The notes: generated from the sequence alone by a model not told the origin. 64,000 bases of DNA from Galbitalea sp. SE-J8 (GCF_030345695.1 NZ_JAUASV010000003.1:124001-188000), one strand, 5' to 3'; shown: positions 8,235 through 17,908, counted from the stretch's first letter. Translations and numbers: made by a program.

Positions 8235-8795
8235 GTGAACAGATTGCTCGTCATCGTCGGTTCCGTGCGCCCCGTGCGCACCGGTCTGCCCATCGCCCGC
8301 TGGGTGGGGGCGCTCGCGGAGGAGGCGGGCTGGGAGGTCGACCTCGCCGATCTCGCCGAGCTGGCGCTGCCGTTCATGGACGAGCCGAACCACCCGCGCC
8401 TGCGCGACTACCAGCACGCGCACACGATCGCCTGGAGCGAGCGCGTGGACGTCGCCGACGCGATCGTGCTCGTCACGCCCGAGTACAACCACTCGTTCTC
8501 GCCGGCGCTCAAGAACGCCCTCGACTACCTGTCGCAGGAGTGGTGGCGCAAGCCCGTGGGCGTCGTGAGCTACGGCGGGGTCTCGGCCGGAACGCGCGGC
8601 GTGACGGCGCTCACGCCCGTGCTCGTGGCGCTCGGACTCGTCAAGACCGGGGCGAACGTGGAGATCCCGTTCGCGGGTGCGCTCGTGGCCGACGGCGTGT
8701 TCACCCCGACCGAGAAGGAGACGGCGATCGCCGGCCACCTGCTCGCGGAGCTCGCCGAGCTCGCGCCCGTGCTGCGCCCGCTGCAGAACCGCTGA
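8235..8795 (+). CDS. NADPH-dependent FMN reductase family protein
   Basis: 186 residues from GTG 8235, chosen because a TATAGT -10 box ends 8 bp upstream (leaderless start); a TTG at 8226 is the alternative. Flavodoxin-like fold: LLVIVGSVRPVRTGLPIARWV phosphate-binding loop at the N-terminus and VTPEYNHSFSPALKNALDYL, the family hallmark, then KPVGVVSYGGVSAGTRG. Such enzymes reduce FMN or quinones/chromate with NAD(P)H. Separated by 19 bp from the peroxiredoxin gene, so the two may be co-transcribed in redox defence. Confidence 0.88.
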   Translation: MNRLLVIVGSVRPVRTGLPIARWVGALAEEAGWEVDLADLAELALPFMDEPNHPRLRDYQHAHTIAWSERVDVADAIVLVTPEYNHSFSPALKNALDYLSQEWWRKPVGVVSYGGVSAGTRGVTALTPVLVALGLVKTGANVEIPFAGALVADGVFTPTEKETAIAGHLLAELAELAPVLRPLQNR

Positions 8796-8814
8796 CCCGG
8801 GGCAGGATGGGGGC

Positions 8815-9276
8815 ATGACAGCTCCCGACGTCGGCGACCTCGCCCCCGACTTCACCCTCACCGCCCACGACGGATCGCGCTGGTCGCTCTCCGCGCAGAC
8901 CGGCCCGGTGATCGTGTACTTCTATCCGGCCGCGTTCACCCCCGGCTGCACGACCGAGGCGTGCGAGTTCCGCGACTCGTTCGGCCCGCTGCGCGCGGCC
9001 GGCTGGACGGTCGTCGGCGTCTCCCCGGACGCGCCCGAGCGCAACGCCGAGTTCGTCGCCGACCAGCACCTCGACTTCGCCCTGCTCTCGGACGAGGACC
9101 ACGCCGTGCACGAGGCGTACGCGACCTGGGGCGAGCGGGTGCGCAACGGCGAGACCACGGTGGGACCCATCCGCTCGACGTTCGCGATCGACGCCGACGG
9201 GCGGATCGTGCTCGCCTGGCGCGCCGTCGACCCGGTGGGCCAGGTCGCGCGGCTCGTGGAGGCGCTCGCCGCCTGA
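8815..9276 (+). CDS. bcp: Peroxiredoxin, BCP/PrxQ type
   Basis: 153 residues from ATG 8815. The thioredoxin-fold peroxidase motif PAAFTPGCTTEACEFRDSF holds the peroxidatic Cys and, five residues on, the resolving Cys of the alpha-helix-2 atypical 2-Cys PrxQ/BCP type; Arg in GPIRSTFAIDADG completes the active site. It would reduce peroxides using thioredoxin. Lies 19 bp after the FMN reductase gene, likely the same transcript. Followed by a dispersed-repeat cluster that separates it from the convergent MFS gene. Confidence 0.92.
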   Translation: MTAPDVGDLAPDFTLTAHDGSRWSLSAQTGPVIVYFYPAAFTPGCTTEACEFRDSFGPLRAAGWTVVGVSPDAPERNAEFVADQHLDFALLSDEDHAVHEAYATWGERVRNGETTVGPIRSTFAIDADGRIVLAWRAVDPVGQVARLVEALAA

Positions 9277-9286
9277 GCCGGGTGCT

Positions 9287-9420
9287 GGTCTCGAGACGCG
9301 ACCTCGCTTCGCTCGGGCGCTCCTCGACCGGCGGTGTTCGGGTGCTGGTCTCGAGACGCGACCTCGCTTCGCTCGGGCGCTCCTCGACCAGCGGGGGCTC
9401 GGGCGCTCCTCGACCAGCGG
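9287..9420. repeat. Dispersed GGTCTCGAGACGCG...CTCGACCAGCGG repeat, 2.5 copies
   Basis: Two near-identical units (9287-9334, 9347-9394) run from GGTCTCGAGACGCG through a CTCGCTTCGCTCG middle to GCTCCTCGACC[A/G]GCGG, and a third partial copy ends at 9420. It fills the gap between the convergent peroxiredoxin and MFS genes, a position where it could act as a bidirectional terminator. Confidence 0.9.
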
Positions 9421-9425
9421 TGCGG

Positions 9426-10670
9426 CTAGCTCGGCTGCACGGGCACCGGGAAGGTGTCCGGGATGGGCGATGCGTCGCGGCCGCGCAGGTCGGGGTGCGC
9501 GCCGCGGAACACGACGGCGATCACGGTGCCGATGAGCGCGAACACGGCGCCGACGGCGAATCCGCCCGTCGCGCCGTGGCCGTCGATGAGGAAGCCCGCG
9601 ACCGCGCTGCCGGCCGCCGCGCCGATGAGCTGACCCGTGCCGACCCAGCCGTAGGCCTCGGCCGTGTCGCTGAACCGCACGGATGCCGACACGATCGCGA
9701 ACATCACCGCGAGGCACGGTGCGATGCCGAGGCCGGCGATCGCGAGCGTGCCGGCGAGCGACCAGAACTGCGCCGAGGGGGCGAGGTCGGGGCCGAAGAA
9801 CGCGGCCGCGAACACCGCGAGAAGCGTGCCGACGAAGACCACGAGCATCCGTCGTCCGAGCGCGGACGGGCCGATCGGGATGTCGCCGAACGCGAGCCCG
9901 CCGACGAGCGAGGCGACCGACCAGATCGCGAGCACGAGGCCGGCCTGCGGGCCGCCCTCGCCGAACGTCGCCACGACGCTCGCCTCGAGCGCCGAGCACG
10001 ATCCGATGAGCAGGATGCCGACGACGGTCGCGAGCAGCACCGGCGGCCGGGTGAGCACGAGCCCGAACCGGCGCTTCGAGCGCGGGATGCGCACCTTGCC
10101 GACCTCGGGGCTCGCGATGAACCAGGCGCCGCCGCCGACCAGGAACGCGACGGAGAGCAGGATGCCGAGCACCGTCGAGATCTGCACGGACACGAACGTG
10201 ATGAGCACGGGCGCGGCGATCCAGATGATCTCCTGCGCGCTCGCGTCGAGGCTGAACAGCCGGGTCAGCTGGGTCGAGTTGACCATCTTCGGGTAGATGG
10301 TGCGCACGGCCGGCTGCACGGGCGGCAGGCTCAGGCCGCCGACGAAGCCGATGAGCACGTAGCCGGTGAGCGGCAGCTGCAGGAACGCGACGCCGAGCAT
10401 CGTCGCGGCGCACACCGCGGTGGTGAGGATGAGCACCGGGCGCATGCCCCACACGCCCATCGCGCGTCCGAGCAGCGGGCCGGCGATCGCCTGGCCGACC
10501 GAGGTGGCGGCGAGCACGAGCCCGGCCGCGCCGTAGGAGTGGAAGATGCCCTCGATGTGCAGCAGGTAGGCGAGCGACAGCATCCCGTTCGGGAAGCGCG
10601 CGGTGAGCTGCGCGGCGATGAGGCGGGCGACGCCGGGCGCGCGCAGCAGCTCGCCGTATCCTCCCGCCAT
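9426..10670 (-). CDS. MFS transporter
   Basis: 414 residues with about 12 predicted hydrophobic segments, for example VRPVLILTTAVCAATMLGVAFL and SVASLVGGLAFGDIP. It resembles actinobacterial MFS proteins that begin RAPGVARLIAAQLTARFPNGMLSLAYLLHIE, often listed as putative drug exporters. No substrate can be given. Divergent from the nrd operon, with about 205 bp between the starts that hold the nrd control sites. Confidence 0.88.
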   Translation of the reverse strand: MAGGYGELLRAPGVARLIAAQLTARFPNGMLSLAYLLHIEGIFHSYGAAGLVLAATSVGQAIAGPLLGRAMGVWGMRPVLILTTAVCAATMLGVAFLQLPLTGYVLIGFVGGLSLPPVQPAVRTIYPKMVNSTQLTRLFSLDASAQEIIWIAAPVLITFVSVQISTVLGILLSVAFLVGGGAWFIASPEVGKVRIPRSKRRFGLVLTRPPVLLATVVGILLIGSCSALEASVVATFGEGGPQAGLVLAIWSVASLVGGLAFGDIPIGPSALGRRMLVVFVGTLLAVFAAAFFGPDLAPSAQFWSLAGTLAIAGLGIAPCLAVMFAIVSASVRFSDTAEAYGWVGTGQLIGAAAGSAVAGFLIDGHGATGGFAVGAVFALIGTVIAVVFRGAHPDLRGRDASPIPDTFPVPVQPS

Positions 10671-10705
10671 GCCCCCAGCCTAGGGCCGCTCGATCGTGCA
10701 CAGGG

Positions 10706-10745
10706 TGTGGAGAACCCGGCGGAGTTATCCCCGTCCTGTGGACGA
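10706..10745 (+). promoter_or_regulatory. Three DnaA-box-like sites upstream of nrdA
   Basis: TGTGGAGAA at 10706-10714 is one base from the complement of TTATCCACA. TTATCCCCG lies at 10725-10733, and TGTGGACGA at 10737-10745 is one base from the complement of TTGTCCACA. DnaA is known to control nrd genes in other bacteria, so this may link nucleotide supply to replication. Single-mismatch matches in a GC-rich genome could be chance. Confidence 0.35.
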
Positions 10746-10750
10746 CACGC

Positions 10751-10798
10751 CCACTAGATGTAGTGCCCTGCCCATGTCGGCGGCCGGATATATAGTGA
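10751..10798 (+). promoter_or_regulatory. Two NrdR boxes and -10 element of the nrd operon
   Basis: Box 1 is 10751-10766 with core CACTAGATGTAGTG; box 2 is 10783-10798 with core ATATATAGTG. Both fit the NrdR consensus (acaCwATATwtwGtgt type), and their starts are 32 bp apart, the three-turn spacing typical of paired NrdR sites. Box 2 overlaps a TATAGT -10 hexamer at 10791-10796, so binding would block transcription. NrdR itself is not in the window. Confidence 0.75.
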
Positions 10799-10875
10799 TC
10801 GAGCCGCGGAACCGGATGGTCTGTCTCCGACGCATCCGTGGCACATCTGGATCGAATCCGACGAGGGGATACCGA

Positions 10876-13341
10876 GTGGCAATCACGGTCGTCAAGCGCG
10901 ACGGGACGCGCGAGCCGTACGACGCGAACAAGATCAACCTGGCGATCGAGCACGCCAGCGCCGGCCTCGACGAGAACATCACGTGGGTCACCCAGATCGC
11001 GTCGGAGCTCGAGCTCACCCTGTTCGACGGCATCACGACGCAGCAGCTGGACGAGGCGGTCATCCAGGTCGCGCTGCAGAACGTCAAGGACGACCCGGCG
11101 TTCGACATCGTGGCCACCCGCCTGCTGCTCAAGACGATCTACAAGGCCGTGCTCGGCGACTACGAGACCGCCGAGCAGCTCCGCGCACTGCACGTCGGCC
11201 ACTTCCGCGCCAACATCGAGCGCGGTGTCGCCGAGGGCCTCTTCGAGCCCCGCTTCACCGAGCTGTTCGACCTCGACCGCGTCGCCGCCGCCCTCGATCC
11301 CGAGCGCGACGGCCTGTTCAAGTACATCGGCCTCGTCACGCTCAACAACCGCTACGGCATCAAGGCCCGCAACGGCGAGCCGCTCGAGGTGCCGCAGTTC
11401 TTCTGGGCGCGCGTGGCGATGGGCCTGAGCCTCAACGAGGCCGACCCGACCACGGCCGCCATCGGCTTCTACGAGAAGATGTCGAAGCTGGAGTACGTCG
11501 CCGCGGGCTCGACCCTCGTCAACGCCGGCACCGCCTACCCGCAGCTCTCCAACTGCTTCGTCATGGAGATGCAGGACGACATCGAGCACATCGCGAAGAG
11601 CGTGCGCGACGTCATGTGGCTCACGAAGGGCACCGGCGGCATCGGCCTCTCGGTGACCAAGCTGCGCTCGCAGGGCTCGCCCATCCGCTCGAACAACACG
11701 ACGTCGACCGGCCCGATCCCGTTCATGCACACGATCGACTCCGTGCTGCGCGCGGTGAGCCGCGGCGGCAAGAAGTTCGGCGCGCTGTGCTTCTACATGG
11801 AGAACTGGCACGCCGACTTCCCCGAGTTCCTCGACCTGCGCCAGAACTCCGGCGACCCGTACCGCCGCACCCGCACCGCCAACACGGCCGTCTGGATCTC
11901 CGACGAGTTCATGAAGCGCGTGCAGAACGACGACGACTGGTACCTCTTCGACCCGCTCGAGGTCGCCGACCTCAACGAGCTCTACGGCGCCGCGTTCAGC
12001 GCGCGCTACGCGGAGTACGTCGCGGATGCCGAGGCCGGCCGGCTGCGCACGTTCACCAGGATCAGCGCCCGCGCCCAGTTCAAGGACATCCTGATGTCCC
12101 TCCAGACCACGAGCCACCCGTGGCTGACCTGGAAGGACACCATCAACAACCGGGCGCTCAACAACAACACCGGCACGATCCACCTCTCCAACCTGTGCAC
12201 CGAGATCTGCCTCCCGCAGGACCTGGAGAACATCAGCGTCTGCAACCTCGCGTCGATCAACCTCTCCAAGCACCTCACGGAGGCGGAGGACGGCACGCTC
12301 GGCTTCGACTGGTCGCTCATCGAGGACAGCGCCCGCAGCGCGGTGCGCCAGCTCGACAACCTCATCGACATCACCGTGTCGAGCGTGCCGGAGGCCGACC
12401 ACGCCAACCAGGAGAACCGCGCCATCGGCCTCGGCGTGATGGGCTTCACCGACGTCATCGAGCGACTCGGCATCAGCTACGAGTCCGAGGCGGCCGCCGA
12501 GCTCATCGACGAGGTCATGGAGCACGTCTCCTACGCCGCGATCGACGAGTCGGCCGACCTCGCCCGCGAGCGCGGCGCGTACAACAACTTCGCCGGCAGC
12601 CGCTGGTCGCAGGGTCTCGTGCCGTTCGACTCGATCGCGCTCACCGAGGCCGACCGCGGCACGCCGATCGCCGTGAGCCGCACGACCCGCCTCGACTGGG
12701 ACGCCCTGCGCGCGAAGGTGGCCGGCGGCATCCGCAACGCGACGCTCATGGCGATCGCACCGACGGCATCCATCGGTCTCGTCGCGGGCACCACGCCCGG
12801 CATCGACCCGCAGTTCGCGCAGATCTTCAGCCGCGCGACGAGCAACGGCAAGTTCCTCGAGGTCAACCGCAACCTCGTCGCCGACCTGCAGCGGCTCGGC
12901 CTGTGGGAGACCACCCGCGAGGCCGTGCTGCGCAGCCAGGGCGACGTGCAGAACATCGCCGCCATCCCCGACGAGCTCAAGGCCGTGTACAAGACGAGCT
13001 TCCAGCTCTCGCCGTACGCGTTCCTCGACGTCGCGGCCCGCGCGCAGAAGTGGATCGACCAGGCGATCAGCCGCAACATGTACCTCGAGACGCGCGACCT
13101 CGGCGACATGATGGACATCTACTACGCGGCGTGGGAGCGCGGCGTGAAGACGACCTACTACCTGCACATGAAGCCGCGGCACACGGCCGAGCAGTCCACG
13201 GTCAAGGTCAACAAGACCGAGGAGCTGGGGTCGGGCGCGCGCAAGGGCTTCGGTGCCCCGGCATCCGCTGCTCCCGCCGAGGCCGCGCCGGCCGCGGCCG
13301 CCGCGCCCGCGCGCCGCGGGTTCGGGGGACTCGGCAAGTGA
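10876..13341 (+). CDS. nrdA: Class I ribonucleoside-diphosphate reductase, alpha subunit (lacks the C-terminal CxxC)
   Basis: 821 residues from GTG 10876, behind a GAGGGGAT ribosome site. It reduces ribonucleoside diphosphates to deoxy forms together with NrdB. N-terminal ATP-cone (residues about 1-90, VVKRDGTREPYDANKIN...), then catalytic barrel with LSNCFVME (Cys227), SNLCTEI (Asn439, radical Cys441, Glu443), Cys456 and the radical-transfer pair Tyr761-Tyr762. The C-terminus is an Ala/Pro-rich tail ending in RRGFGGLGK, without the CxxC that normally recycles the active-site disulfide. That motif is in the next, overlapping ORF. Preceded by two NrdR boxes. Confidence 0.95.
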   Translation: MAITVVKRDGTREPYDANKINLAIEHASAGLDENITWVTQIASELELTLFDGITTQQLDEAVIQVALQNVKDDPAFDIVATRLLLKTIYKAVLGDYETAEQLRALHVGHFRANIERGVAEGLFEPRFTELFDLDRVAAALDPERDGLFKYIGLVTLNNRYGIKARNGEPLEVPQFFWARVAMGLSLNEADPTTAAIGFYEKMSKLEYVAAGSTLVNAGTAYPQLSNCFVMEMQDDIEHIAKSVRDVMWLTKGTGGIGLSVTKLRSQGSPIRSNNTTSTGPIPFMHTIDSVLRAVSRGGKKFGALCFYMENWHADFPEFLDLRQNSGDPYRRTRTANTAVWISDEFMKRVQNDDDWYLFDPLEVADLNELYGAAFSARYAEYVADAEAGRLRTFTRISARAQFKDILMSLQTTSHPWLTWKDTINNRALNNNTGTIHLSNLCTEICLPQDLENISVCNLASINLSKHLTEAEDGTLGFDWSLIEDSARSAVRQLDNLIDITVSSVPEADHANQENRAIGLGVMGFTDVIERLGISYESEAAAELIDEVMEHVSYAAIDESADLARERGAYNNFAGSRWSQGLVPFDSIALTEADRGTPIAVSRTTRLDWDALRAKVAGGIRNATLMAIAPTASIGLVAGTTPGIDPQFAQIFSRATSNGKFLEVNRNLVADLQRLGLWETTREAVLRSQGDVQNIAAIPDELKAVYKTSFQLSPYAFLDVAARAQKWIDQAISRNMYLETRDLGDMMDIYYAAWERGVKTTYYLHMKPRHTAEQSTVKVNKTEELGSGARKGFGAPASAAPAEAAPAAAAAPARRGFGGLGK

Positions 13342-13457
13342 GCACCACGATCCCGCTCGACGACCACGACACGGCGACCGGCGCGGTCTCGCTCGCGAAC
13401 GACTACGTCGTCCCGATCGACCCCATGGACGACCTGCAGTGCGAGAGCTGCCAGTAA
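13338..13457 (+). CDS. 39-aa ORF carrying the redox CxxC tail of NrdA
   Basis: Starts at GTG 13338 in a GTGA overlap with the nrdA stop and ends 24 bp before nrdB. A GGGGGA run 8 bp upstream can serve as ribosome site. The product ends in PIDPMDDLQCESCQ, with Cys35 and Cys38, the kind of C-terminal CxxC that in class I NrdA proteins re-reduces the active-site disulfide. It is in the -1 frame relative to nrdA. Either a separate translationally coupled tail peptide, a programmed frameshift product, or a frameshift mutation or assembly error; the TTCGGGGGACTC stretch before the stop is not a perfect slippery heptamer. The intact GTG, Shine-Dalgarno and overlap favour coupling. Confidence 0.7.
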   Translation: MSTTIPLDDHDTATGAVSLANDYVVPIDPMDDLQCESCQ

Positions 13458-13481
13458 CCGATTTTTCTTAGGAGACACACC

Positions 13482-14468
13482 ATGCCGATCCTCGGCACCG
13501 GCGTGAAGGAGGGCCTCCTCCTCAAGCCCGTCACGTACCAGTGGGCCATGGACCTGTACGACCAGGCCGTCGCGAACACCTGGTTCCCGAACGAGATCCA
13601 GCTCGGCGAGGACCTCGCCGACTTCAAGAAGATGACGGAGGAGGAGCGCCACGCGGTCACCTTTCTCATCTCGTACTTCAACCCGAACGAGCTGCTCGTC
13701 AACAAGGCGCTCGCCTTCGGCGTCTACCCGTACGTCAACGCTCCCGAGGCGCACCTCTACCTCGCGAAGCAGATGTGGGAGGAGGCCAACCACTGCATGT
13801 CGTTCGAGTACGTGCTCGAGACGTTCCCGATCGATCGCGACGAGGCCTACAACTCGCACGTCGACATCCCGTCGATGGCGCGCAAGGAGGAGTTCGAGGT
13901 CAGCTACATCCGCCGCATGACGGAGGAGACCCTCGACATCACGACGACGGAGGGCAGGAAGGACTTCATCCGCAACCTCGTCGCGTACAACATCATCCTC
14001 GAGGGCATCTGGTTCTACTCGGGCTTCATGGTCGCGCTGTCGTTCCGCCAGCGGAACCTGCTGCGCAACTTCGGCTCGCTCGTCGACTGGATCGTGCGCG
14101 ACGAGAGCCTGCACCTCAAGTTCGGCATCAACCTCATCCTCACCGTGCTCGAGGAGAACCCCGACCTGCAGACGGAGGAGTTCGCCGCCGAGATCAAGCA
14201 GATGGTGCTCGACGCGGTCGAGATGGAGGAGCAGTACAACAACGACCTGCTGCCGAACGGCATCCTCGGCCTGAACGCGACGTACATCAACCAGTACGTC
14301 AAGTACCTCGCCGACCGCCGGCTCGAGGAGCTCGGCTTCGAGGCGCACTACAACGTCTCGAACCCGGCGAAGTGGATGGCCGCGGCGAACGACACGCTGC
14401 AGCTCGTCAACTTCTTCGAGTCGACGAACACGTCGTACGAGTCGAACGCGAAGGCGACGACGAAGTAG
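13482..14468 (+). CDS. nrdB: Ribonucleotide reductase beta subunit with class Ic (Chlamydia-type) residues
   Basis: 328 residues, ATG 13482 with a TAGGAGA site. R2-type ferritin-like fold. Aligning to E. coli NrdB by spacing, the metal ligands are Glu70, Glu101, His104, Glu174, Glu208 and His211. Position 84 of E. coli (Asp) is Glu70 here, and radical Tyr122 is Phe108 in EEANHCMSF. Both changes define the Chlamydia trachomatis class Ic enzyme, which uses a Mn/Fe cofactor in place of a tyrosyl radical. So this subunit should initiate turnover without a tyrosyl radical. Third gene of the nrd operon, 24 bp after the tail ORF. Followed closely by the convergent antiporter gene. Confidence 0.93.
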   Translation: MPILGTGVKEGLLLKPVTYQWAMDLYDQAVANTWFPNEIQLGEDLADFKKMTEEERHAVTFLISYFNPNELLVNKALAFGVYPYVNAPEAHLYLAKQMWEEANHCMSFEYVLETFPIDRDEAYNSHVDIPSMARKEEFEVSYIRRMTEETLDITTTEGRKDFIRNLVAYNIILEGIWFYSGFMVALSFRQRNLLRNFGSLVDWIVRDESLHLKFGINLILTVLEENPDLQTEEFAAEIKQMVLDAVEMEEQYNNDLLPNGILGLNATYINQYVKYLADRRLEELGFEAHYNVSNPAKWMAAANDTLQLVNFFESTNTSYESNAKATTK

Positions 14469-14483
14469 CGGGGTCGGGCCGCG

Positions 14484-16500
<2,017 letters not shown>

Positions 16501-16520
16501 CCCCATTGCGCATGCGATGG

Positions 16521-16534
16521 TGATGCGCGCATCA
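16521..16534 (+). promoter_or_regulatory. Palindromic operator before vapBC-like pair
   Basis: Perfect 14-bp palindrome TGATGCGCGCATCA ending 7 bp before the antitoxin ATG. Ribbon-helix-helix antitoxins of the FitA/VapB group bind such inverted repeats to repress their own operon. No good Shine-Dalgarno is present in the gap, so the operator may replace it on a leaderless or short-leader mRNA. Confidence 0.5.
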
Positions 16535-16541
16535 TGATCGC

Positions 16542-16772
16542 ATGGCCCTCATCCAAGTGCGCAACGTCCCGGACGACCTGCATCGGCGCCTCAAGGAGCG
16601 TGCTGCTCGCGAGGGGGTGACGCTCTCTGATCTCGCGCTCGGAGAGCTTCGGCGTTCGGTCGAGCGGCCCACGCGGGGCGAGTTGATGGCGCGTCTCGCG
16701 GTGGTGGCGCCCAGCGACTATCGCGGAGAGACCGCGGCGGAGTCCGTGCGAGCGGAGCGCGATTCACGGTGA
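16542..16772 (+). CDS. FitA/VapB-like ribbon-helix-helix antitoxin
   Basis: 76 residues. MALIQVRNVPDDLHRRLKERAAREGVTLSDL is the beta strand plus two helices of a ribbon-helix-helix DNA-binding domain of the FitA (Arc-like) type. The C-terminal half, with AVVAPSDYRGETAAESVRAERDSR, would wrap the toxin. Stop and toxin GTG overlap by 4 bp (GTGA), the usual coupling for such pairs. Directly preceded by a palindromic operator. Confidence 0.88.
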   Translation: MALIQVRNVPDDLHRRLKERAAREGVTLSDLALGELRRSVERPTRGELMARLAVVAPSDYRGETAAESVRAERDSR

Positions 16773-17170
16773 TCGTCCTCGACGCATCCGTCCTGGTCGA
16801 GGTTCTGCTCGGGCTGCCCCTGGCCGGCCGCGTGCGCGCGCGGATCGCCGATCCCGACGTCGCGTTGCACGCGCCGCAACTCGTCGTCCTGGAAGTCGCG
16901 CAGGTGCTCCGGCGGCGAGTGGCCAGCGGGCACACCGCCCCGCGCGACGCGGACGCGGCGCTCGAGACCTTGCTCGATCTCGATATCGTCCTCCACGACC
17001 ACGCGCTGCTCGCGCGTCGGGTGTGGCGCTTGCGCGACAACCTCACCGCGTACGACGCGGCATATGTCGCCCTCTCCGAGCTGCTGGGTGCACCTCTGCT
17101 CACGGCGGACACGCGCCTGGCGCGCGCGCCGGGCCACGAGGCGGACGTGGAACTGGTGGCGCTGGACTGA
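16769..17170 (+). CDS. VapC-like PIN-domain toxin
   Basis: 133 residues. PIN-domain acidic residues are in place: VLDASVLVEVLLG (Asp5), the Glu in VLEVAQVLRRR, Asp in DNLTAYDAAYVALSE and Asp in LLTADTRLARA. Such toxins are Mg-dependent RNases acting on tRNA, rRNA or mRNA and are held inactive by the cognate antitoxin encoded upstream. Its 3' end converges on a second PIN toxin gene, 20 bp apart. Confidence 0.9.
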   Translation: MIVLDASVLVEVLLGLPLAGRVRARIADPDVALHAPQLVVLEVAQVLRRRVASGHTAPRDADAALETLLDLDIVLHDHALLARRVWRLRDNLTAYDAAYVALSELLGAPLLTADTRLARAPGHEADVELVALD

Positions 17171-17190
17171 GTAGACCGGTCGATCGGGCC

Positions 17191-17604
17191 TCACGGCCCC
17201 GGTGCCTCCGATTGCTGCGTGACGCCCACGACCTCGATGAGCCCGACGAGCGCCGCGAAGTCGGCGGGGTTCGTCGTCAGCAGGGCGGCGCCGTGCTGCA
17301 GGGCGATCGCGGCGATCATGAGGTCCGCCAGCCGAGCGCGGGGATTGCGACCCGCGCCGAGCTCGGCCTCGACGACCCGGCCGAAGTGGGGCGCGGTCTC
17401 ACCGCCGAACGGCAGTCCCTGGCCGAAGATCGCCCGCGCCCGTTCGAGATTGCGCATGCGGGTCAGGACGCTGCCGTCACCGCGCTGAGCAGCGCGGACC
17501 ACGCCGAACTCCAGCTCGGCGAGGGTGATCGCCGTGATCGCCGCGCCATCCGAGGTCAGCGGCGAGCCGGCGATCAGCACGCCCGTGTCGAGGATGTGCC
17601 TCAC
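17191..17604 (-). CDS. PIN-domain toxin (second module)
   Basis: 137 residues from GTG 17604, which overlaps the upstream antitoxin stop by 4 bp; longer in-frame starts would run through the antitoxin. ILDTGVLIAGS, ITLAELEFGVVRA, ARLADLMIAAIAL and LLTTNPADFAAL carry the four conserved PIN acidic/Asn positions, though the last usual Asp is Asn-Pro-Ala-Asp. Unrelated in detail to the neighbouring toxin, so a separate acquisition rather than a local duplication. Confidence 0.85.
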   Translation of the reverse strand: MRHILDTGVLIAGSPLTSDGAAITAITLAELEFGVVRAAQRGDGSVLTRMRNLERARAIFGQGLPFGGETAPHFGRVVEAELGAGRNPRARLADLMIAAIALQHGAALLTTNPADFAALVGLIEVVGVTQQSEAPGP

Positions 17605-17858
17605 AGTCGGTCGTCGCCCCGGAGCCGATCGGCATCGCGGTCGGCATTCCATTCGGCCAGCCACGTCGGGTCGATCGGCTGGTCCGCGCCGAGCACCGAG
17701 CCGCCCGTCAGACGTACCCATGGCACGGTCTCGATCGGGACGAGACGGGCGACGGGGCGCCCGTGATCGGTGATGGTGTACTCCGCAGCCGCGGTCTCCA
17801 CCGCACGCAGCGCCGCGGAGGGGTTCTGACGGAGCTGCGCCTTGGTGAGGGTGCCCAT
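17601..17858 (-). CDS. Phd/YefM-family antitoxin
   Basis: 85 residues. The start KAQLRQNPSAALRAVETAAAEYTITDHGRPVARLVPI is the Phd/YefM DNA-binding fold (a helix, then the TxxGxPxA-type strand). The C-terminal WLAEWNADRDADRLRGDDRL would bind the PIN toxin encoded next. The promoter region carries a TAGA/TCTA inverted repeat over the -10 box. Confidence 0.86.
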   Translation of the reverse strand: MGTLTKAQLRQNPSAALRAVETAAAEYTITDHGRPVARLVPIETVPWVRLTGGSVLGADQPIDPTWLAEWNADRDADRLRGDDRL

Positions 17859-17880
17859 GCGGTCATGGTACGCGGCGAAG

Positions 17881-17893
17881 TAGACATTATCTA
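17881..17893 (-). promoter_or_regulatory. Operator-like repeat over -10 of Phd/PIN module
   Basis: TAGA-catta-TCTA inverted repeat. On the minus strand it overlaps a GATAAT -10 hexamer (17886-17891) 28 bp ahead of the antitoxin ATG. The layout fits autorepression by the Phd-type antitoxin. Confidence 0.45.
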
Positions 17894-17908
17894 GGTTCGC
17901 ATCACGAG

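Noticed and set aside
10706-10745. Possible replication origin from the DnaA-like boxes
   Set aside because: Only three imperfect boxes, no AT-rich unwinding region, and no dnaA, dnaN or gyrase genes nearby; better read as nrd regulation, if anything.
8701-13182. Very long minus-strand ORF of about 1490 codons
   Set aside because: It is an antisense shadow of peroxiredoxin, MFS and nrdA genes, caused by high GC third positions; no family match in that frame.
13318-13341. Classic slippery site for a programmed -1 frameshift at the end of nrdA
   Set aside because: TTCGGGGGACTC is a G run but not an X-XXY-YYZ heptamer in phase, and no strong downstream pseudoknot was recognised; kept only as an alternative to coupled initiation.
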